From: CAXXFQ01 sp963674475 | GTDB lineage: Bacteria > Planctomycetota > Planctomycetia > Pirellulales > Thermoguttaceae | Direction: 5' to 3' | Length of the DNA: 8,900 nt | Assembly: GCA_963674475.2 (NCBI GenBank) | Contig: CAXXFQ010000027.1 | Coordinates: 1-8,900, forward strand | Shown: one piece after another, positions 1 to 7,160 of the stretch | Layout of the letters: the number at the start of each line of letters is the position of its first letter | Position numbering within the stretch: the first letter of the stretch is position 1 | Position numbers and translations under genes: made by a program | The notes under the pieces: generated by a model | What the model was told of the DNA's origin: nothing | The model's input: the letters and a program-made list of their open reading frames with translations, nothing else | Database searches by the model: none

Positions 1-828
1 TTCGAGAACTCGCAACAGTTTGATCTGGGTCTGCATCGGCATATCGCCGACTTCGTCGAGAAACATGGTTCCGCCGTTGGCGAACTCGAATTTACCGACC
101 CGGTCGGTCGACGCGTCGGTGAAGGCCCCTTTGATGTGGCCGAAGAGCTCGCTTTCGAGGATGTTCTCGCTTATCGCCGCGCAGTTCAATGCGACGAACG
201 GCTTGTTTTTGCGAGGACTGTTTTGGTGGATCGCTTGGGCGACCAACTCCTTGCCGGTCCCCGTGTCCCCTTGAATCAAAACGGTCGCGTCGGTCGGGGC
301 GATTCGTTTGAGCCGTTCGATGACGTCGCGCATCTTCGGGCTGTCGCCGATGACTCCTTCAAACCCGAACTTTTCGTCCAGACGTCGCTTCAGTTCGACG
401 TTGTCGCGGCGGAGGGTCGCGTTTTCGACCGCCCGGGCCGTGATCGTTCGGAGCTGTTCGAGATTCAGCGGTTTGAGTAAATAGTTAAACGCCCCCTGTT
501 GCATCGCCTCGACCGCCGACGGGACCGACCCGTGTCCGGTCATAAGGATCACTTCGCAGTCGGGCAGCAGCTCTTTGGCACGTTTCAAAACGCCGAACCC
601 ATCGACTTCGTTCATGACTAGGTCGGTAATGACGACGTCGAAGTTTCCCTTTTCGAGCATCCGAATCCCCGCCGGGCCGGAAGTCGCGATATGACAGTTC
701 ATGCCGGTTCGCTCGAGACTCTCGGCCACCACCTCGGCGTGGGCCTCGTCATTGTCGATCACCAGCACTTCGGGCGGAGTGGGTGTTTCCTTTGTTTGGT
801 CGATCGTGTTTTTCTTGTTTTCAGCCAT
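1..828 (-). CDS. Sigma-54-dependent response regulator, NtrC family (partial, C-terminus outside window)
   Basis: This is a two-component transcription activator: a phosphorylatable receiver domain controls an AAA+ ATPase that remodels sigma-54 RNA polymerase. 276 codons are visible. The receiver covers residues 20-135, with the acidic pocket in VIDNDE (D25, D27), phospho-acceptor D69 in VVITDL, the conserved Thr in ILMTGHGS (T97) and Lys in LLKPL (K119). A short linker leads to the AAA+ domain: Walker A GDTGTGKE (187-194), the sigma-54 contact loop GAFTDA (234-239, usual form GAFTGA) and Walker B MFLDEVGD (255-262). The sequence then leaves the window, so the sensor regions and the expected Fis-type HTH are not seen. 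The ATG at 826-828 is chosen because the receiver fold begins about 20 residues later; no clear Shine-Dalgarno precedes it. No histidine kinase gene is visible. The family call is secure; the target genes are unknown. Confidence 0.96.
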   Translation of the reverse strand, partial: MAENKKNTIDQTKETPTPPEVLVIDNDEAHAEVVAESLERTGMNCHIATSGPAGIRMLEKGNFDVVITDLVMNEVDGFGVLKRAKELLPDCEVILMTGHGSVPSAVEAMQQGAFNYLLKPLNLEQLRTITARAVENATLRRDNVELKRRLDEKFGFEGVIGDSPKMRDVIERLKRIAPTDATVLIQGDTGTGKELVAQAIHQNSPRKNKPFVALNCAAISENILESELFGHIKGAFTDASTDRVGKFEFANGGTMFLDEVGDMPMQTQIKLLRVLE

Positions 829-1066
829 AATTATCAAAGCTTTGCATAGGTAGTGGCCCGAGGACTCACAACGGGAGCCCGGCTTTTCTCGAGGTTTCTC
901 AGAAATTGAGGGACCACTACTACAGATATCAATATATCTTATCGAATCCCACGCCAAGCGACCAGGGGCCGTTCGGGGGGCTTTGGTTCGGTCAAAATTG
1001 GGTCGGGAGTTCCGAGGTTTTTTGGGGGGATCGACGATTTGGACCGTTTCGAAAAAAGTATTGGGC
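829..1066. other. Intergenic spacer between the VWA gene and the response-regulator gene
   Basis: 238 bp without a convincing gene. It holds an A+T-rich stretch around 925-942 that could include a -10 element for the regulator (TATATT on the minus strand, no good -35 found). It also holds the imperfect dyad GATAT-CAAT-ATATC (about 925-938) and the long-range inverted repeat listed separately. I found no stem followed by a T-run that would serve as a factor-independent terminator for the VWA gene. A plus-strand open frame beginning at 906 runs mostly antisense to the VWA gene and is not supported. Confidence 0.6.
850..920 (-). repeat. Long-range inverted repeat, possible structured leader RNA of the response-regulator gene
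   Basis: In the minus-strand sense, GTAGTGGTCC (920 to 911) can pair over all ten positions with GGGCCACTAC (859 to 850). One of the pairs is a U-G wobble. On plus-strand RNA the same position would be a C-A mismatch, so the fold favours transcripts reading toward the regulator. The enclosed 51 nt can form smaller hairpins, CTCA/TGAG (910-907 with 901-898) and CGG/CCG (881-879 with 874-872). The arm nearest the gene ends 21 nt before the ATG. It matches no riboswitch class I know. Its role is unproven and chance remains possible. Confidence 0.4.
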
Positions 1067-3307
1067 TTACTCTATTTCAAGCCAACGGCGGAAAATCCAT
1101 TCGACGGTTAGTAATCCAAACAGTAACGCCAAAACGGGCCATCGGTTCCAGAGCGGCTCAGGCGGCAGCGTCGCTTGGACGATTTTTGTGTCTGCCGGAA
1201 GGTGTCGGTCCAGCTGGGAGGCCGTTTCGATGTCGAAAAATTTTCCGCCGGTTTGTTCGGCTGCCTCTCGAAGGGCCGAGGCGTCAATCGCCGTCCGCCT
1301 GAATTCGACCGCCGTTGGTGTTTTCGAACGGTCGGGTTCGCTCGACGGGGCAGGGGAGGCCGGTTGGGACCGTCCGGCTTGACTCAGAAAACGGATCGCT
1401 CCGAGCCAGTAGTGGCGATAATATTGATCCCCGCCGCGAGAACGCCATCGCCAAGTATCGTCGGTCAGGTGCATCAGGACCCGGCCCCCTTCGATATTTT
1501 GAAACAGGATCACCGGTGGACCGTTTTTTGCTTCCCGTGAGCCGACCAAGTTTTCCGTAAGGGGCTTTTCGGAATCGATGGCCGTTGCCCAGATTCGGGC
1601 TGCCGGTTTCGCCTCGACGCCCGACAGTCGCCAGTAAAGCGTTGGGAGCGCGGCCCAAATTTTTTTGGTCGCTTCGAGCGAGTTGCCCAACTTGATCGGC
1701 GTGGCGCCGAGGCCGAGTGGAGTCGGGACGATCTGAAACGGTTTTTGTTGGGGAGAGCCTTTTTTATTGCGGAGCGTTTTTTTCAAGCTCTCAGGCTCGA
1801 TATTGCGAAGCGATTTTTCCAAGCTCCTAGGCTCGATCGGCATCAACTCGGCCAACGGGGTGTTGAAATATGCTTCAGGCAGAAAACGGTCCCCGGCAAC
1901 CAGAATCAACGCTCCGGCCGGACTGGGGCGACGAACGAACTCGACCAGATCGTCAAGTGTCGGACGGCTTAGCCTCCTCGGATCAAGGTCGCCAAGGATC
2001 ACGACGTCGTACGAAAAAAGGGTTTCGCGTCGAACCGGGAAGACCGACAAGACGCGGGGATCTTTTTCGGCCAGTTCCGCATCGGCCGTGGCCAAATAGG
2101 TGTCGAGCCGAACGGACGGTTCGCGTGATAGAAAGTTTTTGAGTGCCCGGAATTCGTAACGCGGGCTCTCGTCGGCCAACAGGACCCGGATGGGCGTCTT
2201 GCGAAGTTCGACCTCGCGCGAGAGCCGGTTGTTTTCCCGGTCGGTCTCTCGTGGGTGCGGGGCGACTTCGACGGTGAACCGCGCTGGTCCGGCCCGTTCG
2301 GGGTGAAACGTCAATCGGACCGGCGTCGGCCGATCGGGTTTCGGGAGCGGGATAACTTTCTCGGCGAGAATTTTCTGGTTTTGGGGCTGGTCGGTTCGAG
2401 TCAGCGTGACGCGAACGGTTTCGTCCGCCTGGACCGAAGGGTAGTCGGTTCCTTCGGCGACTACTACCGCCTCGAACGTGACGGGCTCGCCGACGAAAGC
2501 GGTCGGTTCGACCGACAGCTCCGCGAGTTTAAGATCAACCTTTGGCCGCGGATCGCCCAGGCCGAGGCACAATAGCGCGACGTCCCGGTTTTCGGCCGCA
2601 TGGGCTGCCTTTTGAAGCGAGGGGCCGGTCGTCGTGTTTCCGTCGGAAAGGACAACGATCGCGGCCGGTTTTTCCCCGCGAGGAAGCTCAAGCAGCGTTT
2701 CGACCGCTTTGCCCAAGGGCGATTCTTTGGCGTCGGCTTCGAGCGATCGGATTTTTTCCGCGGTGGTGTCCCCATCCAACGTGACCGGTTTGGTCGGGTC
2801 GCTTGGCAAAACCCATCGGAGCCGATAGCGGCGTTGCCAATCCTTCAATCGTCTCGCTTGGTCCCCGAGAAGAAAACCTTTCGCAAAATTCAAACGACTG
2901 GCCCGATCGGCGCCGATTGATTCGAGTGCCGGTTGCCAGTTTTTCCGGATGACTGCATCGTAAGAGTCGACCAGACTCATACTGGCCGAATCGTCCAACA
3001 GGATTCCCAAGACCGGCCGGGCCAGTTGCGATTGTTTCAGTACCGGTCGGGCCAACATGGCGACCAGCAGCAGGAGGATCGTCACGCGAAGGGAAAAGAG
3101 AATCCAGCGGACCGGGCGCGGTCGGTCAGCCGTTTCACGTCGTGAGACATAATGGAAAAGCCCGATCGCCACGACCACCAGCACGAGAAAAAGCCACGTC
3201 GGCTCGGGCCAGTGCCACTCGATCTGGCGGCGCAGTGTGGTCGACGTCGCTTCGGCCGTGCCGAGAAGCAAAGGGGAAGCGAAGGTTGCGATCGTCAGGT
3301 GGATCAT
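1067..3307 (-). CDS. VWA-domain membrane protein with amidotransferase-like middle domain (second gene of BatA/VWA pair)
   Basis: A 746-residue membrane-anchored protein of the kind paired with BatA in planctomycetes; no catalytic role is established. Residues 1-21 resemble a signal peptide. Hydrophobic helices lie at 36-53 and 68-87, with a basic loop between them that predicts a cytoplasmic side. The VWA domain follows, with MIDAS motif DDSASM (D105, S107, S109) and VVLSDGN (D222). A beta-rich segment spans 255-370. An amidotransferase-like region at 372-490 contains VILGDL and ILVAGD but shows no obvious catalytic Cys-His pair. The motif DDTWRWR (616-622) precedes a Pro/Ser linker, and a C-terminal helix (720-737) ends in basic residues. 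The ATG at 3305-3307 is chosen over the in-frame start at 3358 because it has a strong Shine-Dalgarno (GGAGGAGGG, 7 nt away) and overlaps the BatA stop as ATGA, implying translational coupling. Residues 491-514 are a tandem duplication. Confidence 0.88.
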   Translation of the reverse strand: MIHLTIATFASPLLLGTAEATSTTLRRQIEWHWPEPTWLFLVLVVVAIGLFHYVSRRETADRPRPVRWILFSLRVTILLLLVAMLARPVLKQSQLARPVLGILLDDSASMSLVDSYDAVIRKNWQPALESIGADRASRLNFAKGFLLGDQARRLKDWQRRYRLRWVLPSDPTKPVTLDGDTTAEKIRSLEADAKESPLGKAVETLLELPRGEKPAAIVVLSDGNTTTGPSLQKAAHAAENRDVALLCLGLGDPRPKVDLKLAELSVEPTAFVGEPVTFEAVVVAEGTDYPSVQADETVRVTLTRTDQPQNQKILAEKVIPLPKPDRPTPVRLTFHPERAGPARFTVEVAPHPRETDRENNRLSREVELRKTPIRVLLADESPRYEFRALKNFLSREPSVRLDTYLATADAELAEKDPRVLSVFPVRRETLFSYDVVILGDLDPRRLSRPTLDDLVEFVRRPSPAGALILVAGDRFLPEAYFNTPLAELMPIEPRSLEKSLRNIEPESLKKTLRNKKGSPQQKPFQIVPTPLGLGATPIKLGNSLEATKKIWAALPTLYWRLSGVEAKPAARIWATAIDSEKPLTENLVGSREAKNGPPVILFQNIEGGRVLMHLTDDTWRWRSRGGDQYYRHYWLGAIRFLSQAGRSQPASPAPSSEPDRSKTPTAVEFRRTAIDASALREAAEQTGGKFFDIETASQLDRHLPADTKIVQATLPPEPLWNRWPVLALLFGLLTVEWIFRRWLEIE
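1765..1836 (-). repeat. 36-bp in-frame tandem duplication inside the VWA gene
   Basis: Two adjacent 36-bp units, 1765-1800 and 1801-1836, are identical at 31 of 36 positions by direct alignment. They encode IEPRSLEKSLRN and IEPESLKKTLRN (residues 491-502 and 503-514), so the frame is kept. The repeated peptide is charged and probably helical, and lies directly after the amidotransferase-like region. No third copy is visible on either side. Confidence 0.9.
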
Positions 3308-5661
3308 GACCGGTCCCTCCTCCTTCGCCGCGAAGGGAGACCGAATCGCCATGCCCAAAGGGTTTCGAACAGCAAAAGGGCCAAAACGGCCAAAACCAGC
3401 AGACGGCCCAAGGTCCCCTCGTCGTCGGCCACCCGTTTAAAAACCGAGTGTCCGTTGTCGGCTGTCGTCAGGTTGACATAATCGAAACGAATGCCAGGCA
3501 AGACGTTATTGGAAAATTCGTCGACCGTAATTTTCGCAAGGTTGCTTTCGGTCGGGTCAACATGGACGGCGAACAGGCCGGTTTCGTTTCCCTTATTGTC
3601 CGATTGGTTTTCGAGCCGATAAAAACCGGACTCGTTGGTGGCGTCGAACCGCCATGAACCAGATGCGGCGTTGGTGTCGTCGACGGTTATCGGGCGGACT
3701 TGACCGTCGGGCAGGCGGATCTGGGCGAGTTTTTTTTCGCTTAAGGCAGGGCCGGAAATTGATTGGCCGACCAGACGGTTGTGGCGGTCGGCGATGTCGT
3801 CCAACTGGTAATCGACCATCTCTCGAACCAATGGGACGAAACTTGGCCAAAGGGGGACGGCGCCCCAACTGAGGTCGGCCGAAGTGGCGATTAACACGAC
3901 GCGCCCGTCGCCCGACGGTTGTTCGATCGCTAGCGGATCGCCCGCGGCGGTGGCCAAGACGACCCGGGCCGGGGGCGCGATTGAATCGATTCGGACGTAA
4001 CGCTCGACGGGCAAGTTCAACAGTCCGGCGGTCGGGTGATCGCGGAACGGCCGGGTGATCGGGTGTCGGTAGTCGAGCGGATCGATCGTCGGGCCGTTTG
4101 TATCACCCGGCTCCTTGGTTCGGGGAAAATCGACCACATCACCAAGACGGCCGGGCAAGAGCGACCCAAGCGCGGTTCGGTAATTTTCCAACGAGACGCC
4201 GGGTCCGAGGAAGACGATCAGGCGGCCGCCGCGCTGGACATATTTTTTTAGATTGACCGACTCCTCCGGCGTAAAGCGGGGAACGTCGACCAGCAAGACG
4301 AGGTCGAACCGGGCTAGGTTTTCCGTCATCAGGTCGGTCGGGGCGATCCGTTTGAGATCAAGTCGGGGGGGTGTCTTTTGGTTGGGGTCTTGGTCTTGGC
4401 CGCTTTTATTGAGGGTTGCATTGCCAATGAACCTTTCTTCGTAAGGAAGTCCAGCAAATCCGCCTGATACAGGCGCATTTGCGGCTGCGCGAGGATCATT
4501 GGCTACATCGACATTAAAAAGCGCACGGATCAGATAGTCGGCGGCCGAGGCCAACGGGCCGGTCGGGTCGATCCGTCCGTCGACACACAGCAACGGGATT
4601 GCGTCGCGCACGTCGACAGCCAAGCGGCGGCGGTCGTCCAGCGGGAGGTTATCGGCCGGCAGTCGGACCTCGACCCGATGGGGACCCGGGCGGGTGAATT
4701 GGTGGCGGAATGTGATTTGCCCCGTTTTGTCCCACACGATTTTTTTTTGTTGGACGCGGACGCCATCGACGAAAAGGTCGACCTGGTCGGTTCGTGCTTT
4801 AGTGGGACCGAACGCCGCGAGTTGGGCAAGCAGATCGACCGGACGCCCGATGGTGACCGAGGAAGGGACCGCGCGGAGGCCGACGACCGCCCGGTTAATC
4901 GTGTTGGGGCGGCCGATGTCGACGATCGTCAGTTCGGCAGCCGTGCCGAGGCTTTTGGCCAGGTTTTCAAACGTTTTTCTTGCCCGCGCGTTTTTGAATG
5001 CAGGTTGCCAACCGCGGCGGCCGAGGTCGGCCAGGAAAACGATTTCCTTTTGCCTCGGTTCGAGCCGGTCGCGTCGAATTTTTTTGAGCAGACTCTCGAT
5101 CGCTTCGAATGTGGCCGGGAGGTCGACCACGGTTTGGCTTGTGGTGAGAGAGGAAAACGATTCCAACGCGGTCGATTTTTCCGACGGCGTTTCCAAAACA
5201 ATTCGCGGCTCGGCGGCCATCCGGATGAGGATAAATCGGTCCGCCGCATCGGCCGACTCAATGATTTCTCGGGCTCGCCCTTTGGCCCGTTCGAAGCGGG
5301 TCTGACCGTTGTCAATCGCGGTCATCGAAAACGAATCGTCGAGGACCAAGATTTGGATCGTGGGCGCCGATTCACTCAGCGCCGCCGGGGCTTGGCTGCC
5401 GAAATACGGTCTGGCCGCCGCGAGAACCACCAGGGCGATCATTGCCGTTCGGGCGAGCAAAAGGGGCCACTGTCGAATCCGTCGCCGCCGCCGGACGGTC
5501 TGGACGGCCGATTCGAGAAACGCAGTCGCCGCCCAAGGGACCCGGGTCGGTCGTCTCCCACGCCAAAGGTGGATCGCGATCGGCACGGCAGCAACCACCA
5601 GCCACCCCAGCATCGCCGGAGCGAGAAATCCAAACGCGATCACCAGTGGAAATGGGGTCAT
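3304..5661 (-). CDS. BatA-type VWA membrane protein
   Basis: A 785-residue protein with an N-terminal BatA (aerotolerance-type) double helix: TM1 about 9-31, a very basic loop containing HLWRGRRPTR, and TM2 about 64-84 ending in AARPYFG. A VWA domain follows with MIDAS motif LDDSFSM (D108, S110, S112) and FLADLG (D212). Later come a beta-rich segment (250-350), an amidotransferase-like region (about 355-545, with LCVDGR, LLVDVP and GGRLIVFLGPG), the GDGRVVLIATSADLSWG segment (585-601), and a C-terminal helix (752-770) ending in RRRRRDRS. By the positive-inside rule, the large central part should face the periplasm. It ends in the ATGA overlap with the second VWA gene. No good Shine-Dalgarno precedes the ATG at 5659-5661, where the sequence is an A/T run. 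Residues 384-431 look like a low-complexity insert. The exact function is unknown; a role in envelope stress or complex assembly is only inferred from the family. Confidence 0.88.
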   Translation of the reverse strand: MTPFPLVIAFGFLAPAMLGWLVVAAVPIAIHLWRGRRPTRVPWAATAFLESAVQTVRRRRRIRQWPLLLARTAMIALVVLAAARPYFGSQAPAALSESAPTIQILVLDDSFSMTAIDNGQTRFERAKGRAREIIESADAADRFILIRMAAEPRIVLETPSEKSTALESFSSLTTSQTVVDLPATFEAIESLLKKIRRDRLEPRQKEIVFLADLGRRGWQPAFKNARARKTFENLAKSLGTAAELTIVDIGRPNTINRAVVGLRAVPSSVTIGRPVDLLAQLAAFGPTKARTDQVDLFVDGVRVQQKKIVWDKTGQITFRHQFTRPGPHRVEVRLPADNLPLDDRRRLAVDVRDAIPLLCVDGRIDPTGPLASAADYLIRALFNVDVANDPRAAANAPVSGGFAGLPYEERFIGNATLNKSGQDQDPNQKTPPRLDLKRIAPTDLMTENLARFDLVLLVDVPRFTPEESVNLKKYVQRGGRLIVFLGPGVSLENYRTALGSLLPGRLGDVVDFPRTKEPGDTNGPTIDPLDYRHPITRPFRDHPTAGLLNLPVERYVRIDSIAPPARVVLATAAGDPLAIEQPSGDGRVVLIATSADLSWGAVPLWPSFVPLVREMVDYQLDDIADRHNRLVGQSISGPALSEKKLAQIRLPDGQVRPITVDDTNAASGSWRFDATNESGFYRLENQSDNKGNETGLFAVHVDPTESNLAKITVDEFSNNVLPGIRFDYVNLTTADNGHSVFKRVADDEGTLGRLLVLAVLALLLFETLWAWRFGLPSRRRRRDRS
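3315..3325 (-). promoter_or_regulatory. Strong Shine-Dalgarno for the second VWA gene
   Basis: In the minus-strand sense AAGGAGGAGGG ends 7 nt before the ATG at 3307. It lies inside the last Arg-rich codons of the BatA gene. It decides the start codon and, with the ATGA overlap, supports coupled translation of the two genes. Confidence 0.85.
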
Positions 5662-5783
5662 TTATAAAATTTTTTGGAAGAACTAACTATTTCTGAACTC
5701 GAATCACGAAAAATTTCGATTTCCCTCGAACCTTTTTTGGTTTCGCTGTTCTTTCTTTTGGTTTGGACGGACATCAGCGGAAA
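5662..5783. other. A/T-rich spacer between protease gene and BatA gene
   Basis: 122 bp, clearly richer in A/T than the flanking genes. It contains homopolymer runs, the small dyad CGAAA-AA-TTTCG (about 5708-5719), and on the minus strand the 8-mer AGTTAGTT (5681-5688), which also occurs twice upstream of pckA. No convincing -35/-10 pair or factor-independent terminator was found. It therefore stays open whether the BatA gene has its own promoter or is read through from the protease gene. Confidence 0.5.
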
Positions 5784-7067
5784 TTACTTTGATGACGGCA
5801 CTTCGTCGGCCATGGCCAATCGCTCGGCGATGGGGGGGTGGTTGTCAAACAGAAAAACCTCCAACGGGTGCGGGTCCGGGTTGTCCTTGTTGAGCCGGGC
5901 CAGCTTTTCGAACGCGCGGCGGTAGGCGGCCGGGTTTTTTGTCCGACGTAGGGCGTACCGGTCGCATTGGCGTTCGAAGCGGCGGGCCAACGTGTTTTGC
6001 ATCGGTTCGAGCAGCTGGGTGAAGACGCTCAGGACGAACATGATCATCGGCAGCGTGTAGACGGGCAACTGGGCGTAGTTAAACGTCGGACCGTCGGTGC
6101 CGACCCAATGGACGAGAACCTGATTACAGATCCAGAAACCAAACAGACTGGCGACCAGCCCGAAGAGGATCAGTTTGCGAATATGGCGGAACACATGGTG
6201 GCCGACCTCGTGGGCGAAGACGACTTCGGTCTCCTCGTGGGAGAGATTTTTCAGCAGGGTGTCGCCCAACAGGACGCGCCGCGTTCGGCCCATCCCGGCC
6301 AGCATGGCGTTCGCCTTGACCGTTTCCTGGCTTAAGTGGAGTTCGTAAACCCCTTCGATCGAAAGGTCGGTCCCCTCGACCAGATGGTCGAACCGGGCGG
6401 TCAGGTCGGGGGTGTCCAGTTTTTCGACCTTATAGAAAAGCGGAAGAATCAAGACGGGGGCCAGTTGGCTGATGAGCACACCGATGACGAAAAACGCGCC
6501 GGCGGCGATCCACCACCAGTGTCCGCCGGTCAACCAGATCAACCAGAACAGTCCGGCAAACAGGGCCGCCGAAAAGGCCCAACCGAGCACGATCCGTTTT
6601 GTGTAGCTCCAAGCCCAAGCCCACAACGATTGGGTGCTCAGGCTGAAGCGGTGTTCGAGGGAGTAGCCGGAATAGACCGAAAGCGGGAACGACACGGCCA
6701 CGTGCAGGCCGAAAATCGCCGTGAACAGGACAACCAGTCGGAGGGTGTCGTGCTGGCTCAAAAAGGGGCAGCCGAGGAACCAGTTATCCAGCGGAATGGC
6801 CAACAAGAAGGCGGCCACGGCCAAATAGCCCAGGTCGATCGCCCGGTCCAGAAGCGAGCAGGCCAGACACTTTCGACCATACTCGCGGGCTTCGGCCCGT
6901 TCGGCGTCGGTCATTTCCCCGGCGAGAACGGTCGACTCGGAGACCGAGTTGGGGGCCGATTCAGGATTGGGTTCCGCGGTTTGGTCGGTCCCGGCGGCGG
7001 GCTTTTCGGCGTCGGCGGACGGACGGTTTTCCGGGTTTTTCGCGGCAGATTCGTTCGGTTCGGTCAC
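5784..7067 (-). CDS. M48 family membrane metalloprotease, Ste24/CAAX-protease-like
   Basis: A 427-residue multi-pass zinc protease related to Ste24 (M48A). Family hallmarks are all present: the early motif YSGYSLEHRFSL (132-143), NAMLAGMGRTRRVLLGDTLL (253-272), zinc site HEVGHH (H286, E287, H290), the third ligand in FERQCDRYA (E365, followed by D369), and the C-terminal DNHPPIAERL (408-417). Likely membrane segments are about 76-97, 108-132, 158-180, 184-211, 298-320 and 333-352. The first 55 residues are a Pro/Glu/Ala-rich, probably disordered extension that the core family does not need. The start is GTG (7065-7067), preceded by AAAGGA at 7 nt. Bacteria generally lack CAAX prenylation, so the natural role is more likely membrane-protein quality control; the substrate cannot be read from sequence. 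It is the gene upstream of the BatA/VWA pair, 122 bp away. Confidence 0.95.
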   Translation of the reverse strand: MTEPNESAAKNPENRPSADAEKPAAGTDQTAEPNPESAPNSVSESTVLAGEMTDAERAEAREYGRKCLACSLLDRAIDLGYLAVAAFLLAIPLDNWFLGCPFLSQHDTLRLVVLFTAIFGLHVAVSFPLSVYSGYSLEHRFSLSTQSLWAWAWSYTKRIVLGWAFSAALFAGLFWLIWLTGGHWWWIAAGAFFVIGVLISQLAPVLILPLFYKVEKLDTPDLTARFDHLVEGTDLSIEGVYELHLSQETVKANAMLAGMGRTRRVLLGDTLLKNLSHEETEVVFAHEVGHHVFRHIRKLILFGLVASLFGFWICNQVLVHWVGTDGPTFNYAQLPVYTLPMIMFVLSVFTQLLEPMQNTLARRFERQCDRYALRRTKNPAAYRRAFEKLARLNKDNPDPHPLEVFLFDNHPPIAERLAMADEVPSSK

Positions 7068-7074
7068 GAGAGAG

Positions 7075-7080
7075 TCCTTT
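7075..7080 (-). promoter_or_regulatory. Ribosome binding site for the GTG start of the M48 protease
   Basis: In the minus-strand sense AAAGGA lies 7 nt before the GTG at 7067. It supports this non-ATG start, since no in-frame ATG with a better site lies nearby. Confidence 0.65.
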
Positions 7081-7135
7081 GGAAGAGAAATTTTATACCA
7101 ATTCCAACTTGAAATCGCGCTTCGGCCGCCTGTTT

Positions 7136-7160
7136 GCCTTCGGGAAAAGGCTGTTTTCCC
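7136..7160 (-). repeat. Two overlapping, mutually exclusive hairpins upstream of the protease gene
   Basis: A perfect 7-bp dyad, GGGAAAA/TTTTCCC, occupies 7142-7148 and 7154-7160 with a 5-nt loop. A second 5-bp dyad, GCCTT/AAGGC, occupies 7136-7140 and 7147-7151 with a 6-nt loop and shares bases with the first. Both can form on either strand. In the protease transcript they would be alternatives. As DNA, the larger dyad could be a repressor or activator operator 75 bp before the start codon. Confidence 0.55.

Noticed and set aside
20..480. Two overlapping plus-strand open frames at the left edge
   Set aside because: Both are antisense to the response regulator's AAA+ and receiver coding sequence.
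940..960. Sigma-54-type promoter for the response regulator
   Set aside because: A TTGGCG-like stretch exists on the minus strand, but the required GG and GC doublets at 10-bp separation are not met.
906..1382. Plus-strand open frame of 158 codons spanning the regulator/VWA spacer
   Set aside because: Most of it is antisense to the VWA C-terminus; no ribosome site or domain.
4678..5667. Plus-strand open frame of 329 codons
   Set aside because: It lies antisense to the BatA gene, is Arg/Gly-rich without any domain, and is a product of GC-rich codon bias; the minus frame carries clear BatA and VWA motifs.
5700..5783. Factor-independent terminator after the protease gene
   Set aside because: Small dyads with A/T runs are present, but none combines a GC-rich stem with a following T-tract in the minus sense.
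6336..7112. Plus-strand open frame of 258 codons
   Set aside because: Antisense to the M48 protease, low-complexity Gln/Gly/Arg composition, no ribosome site or recognisable fold.
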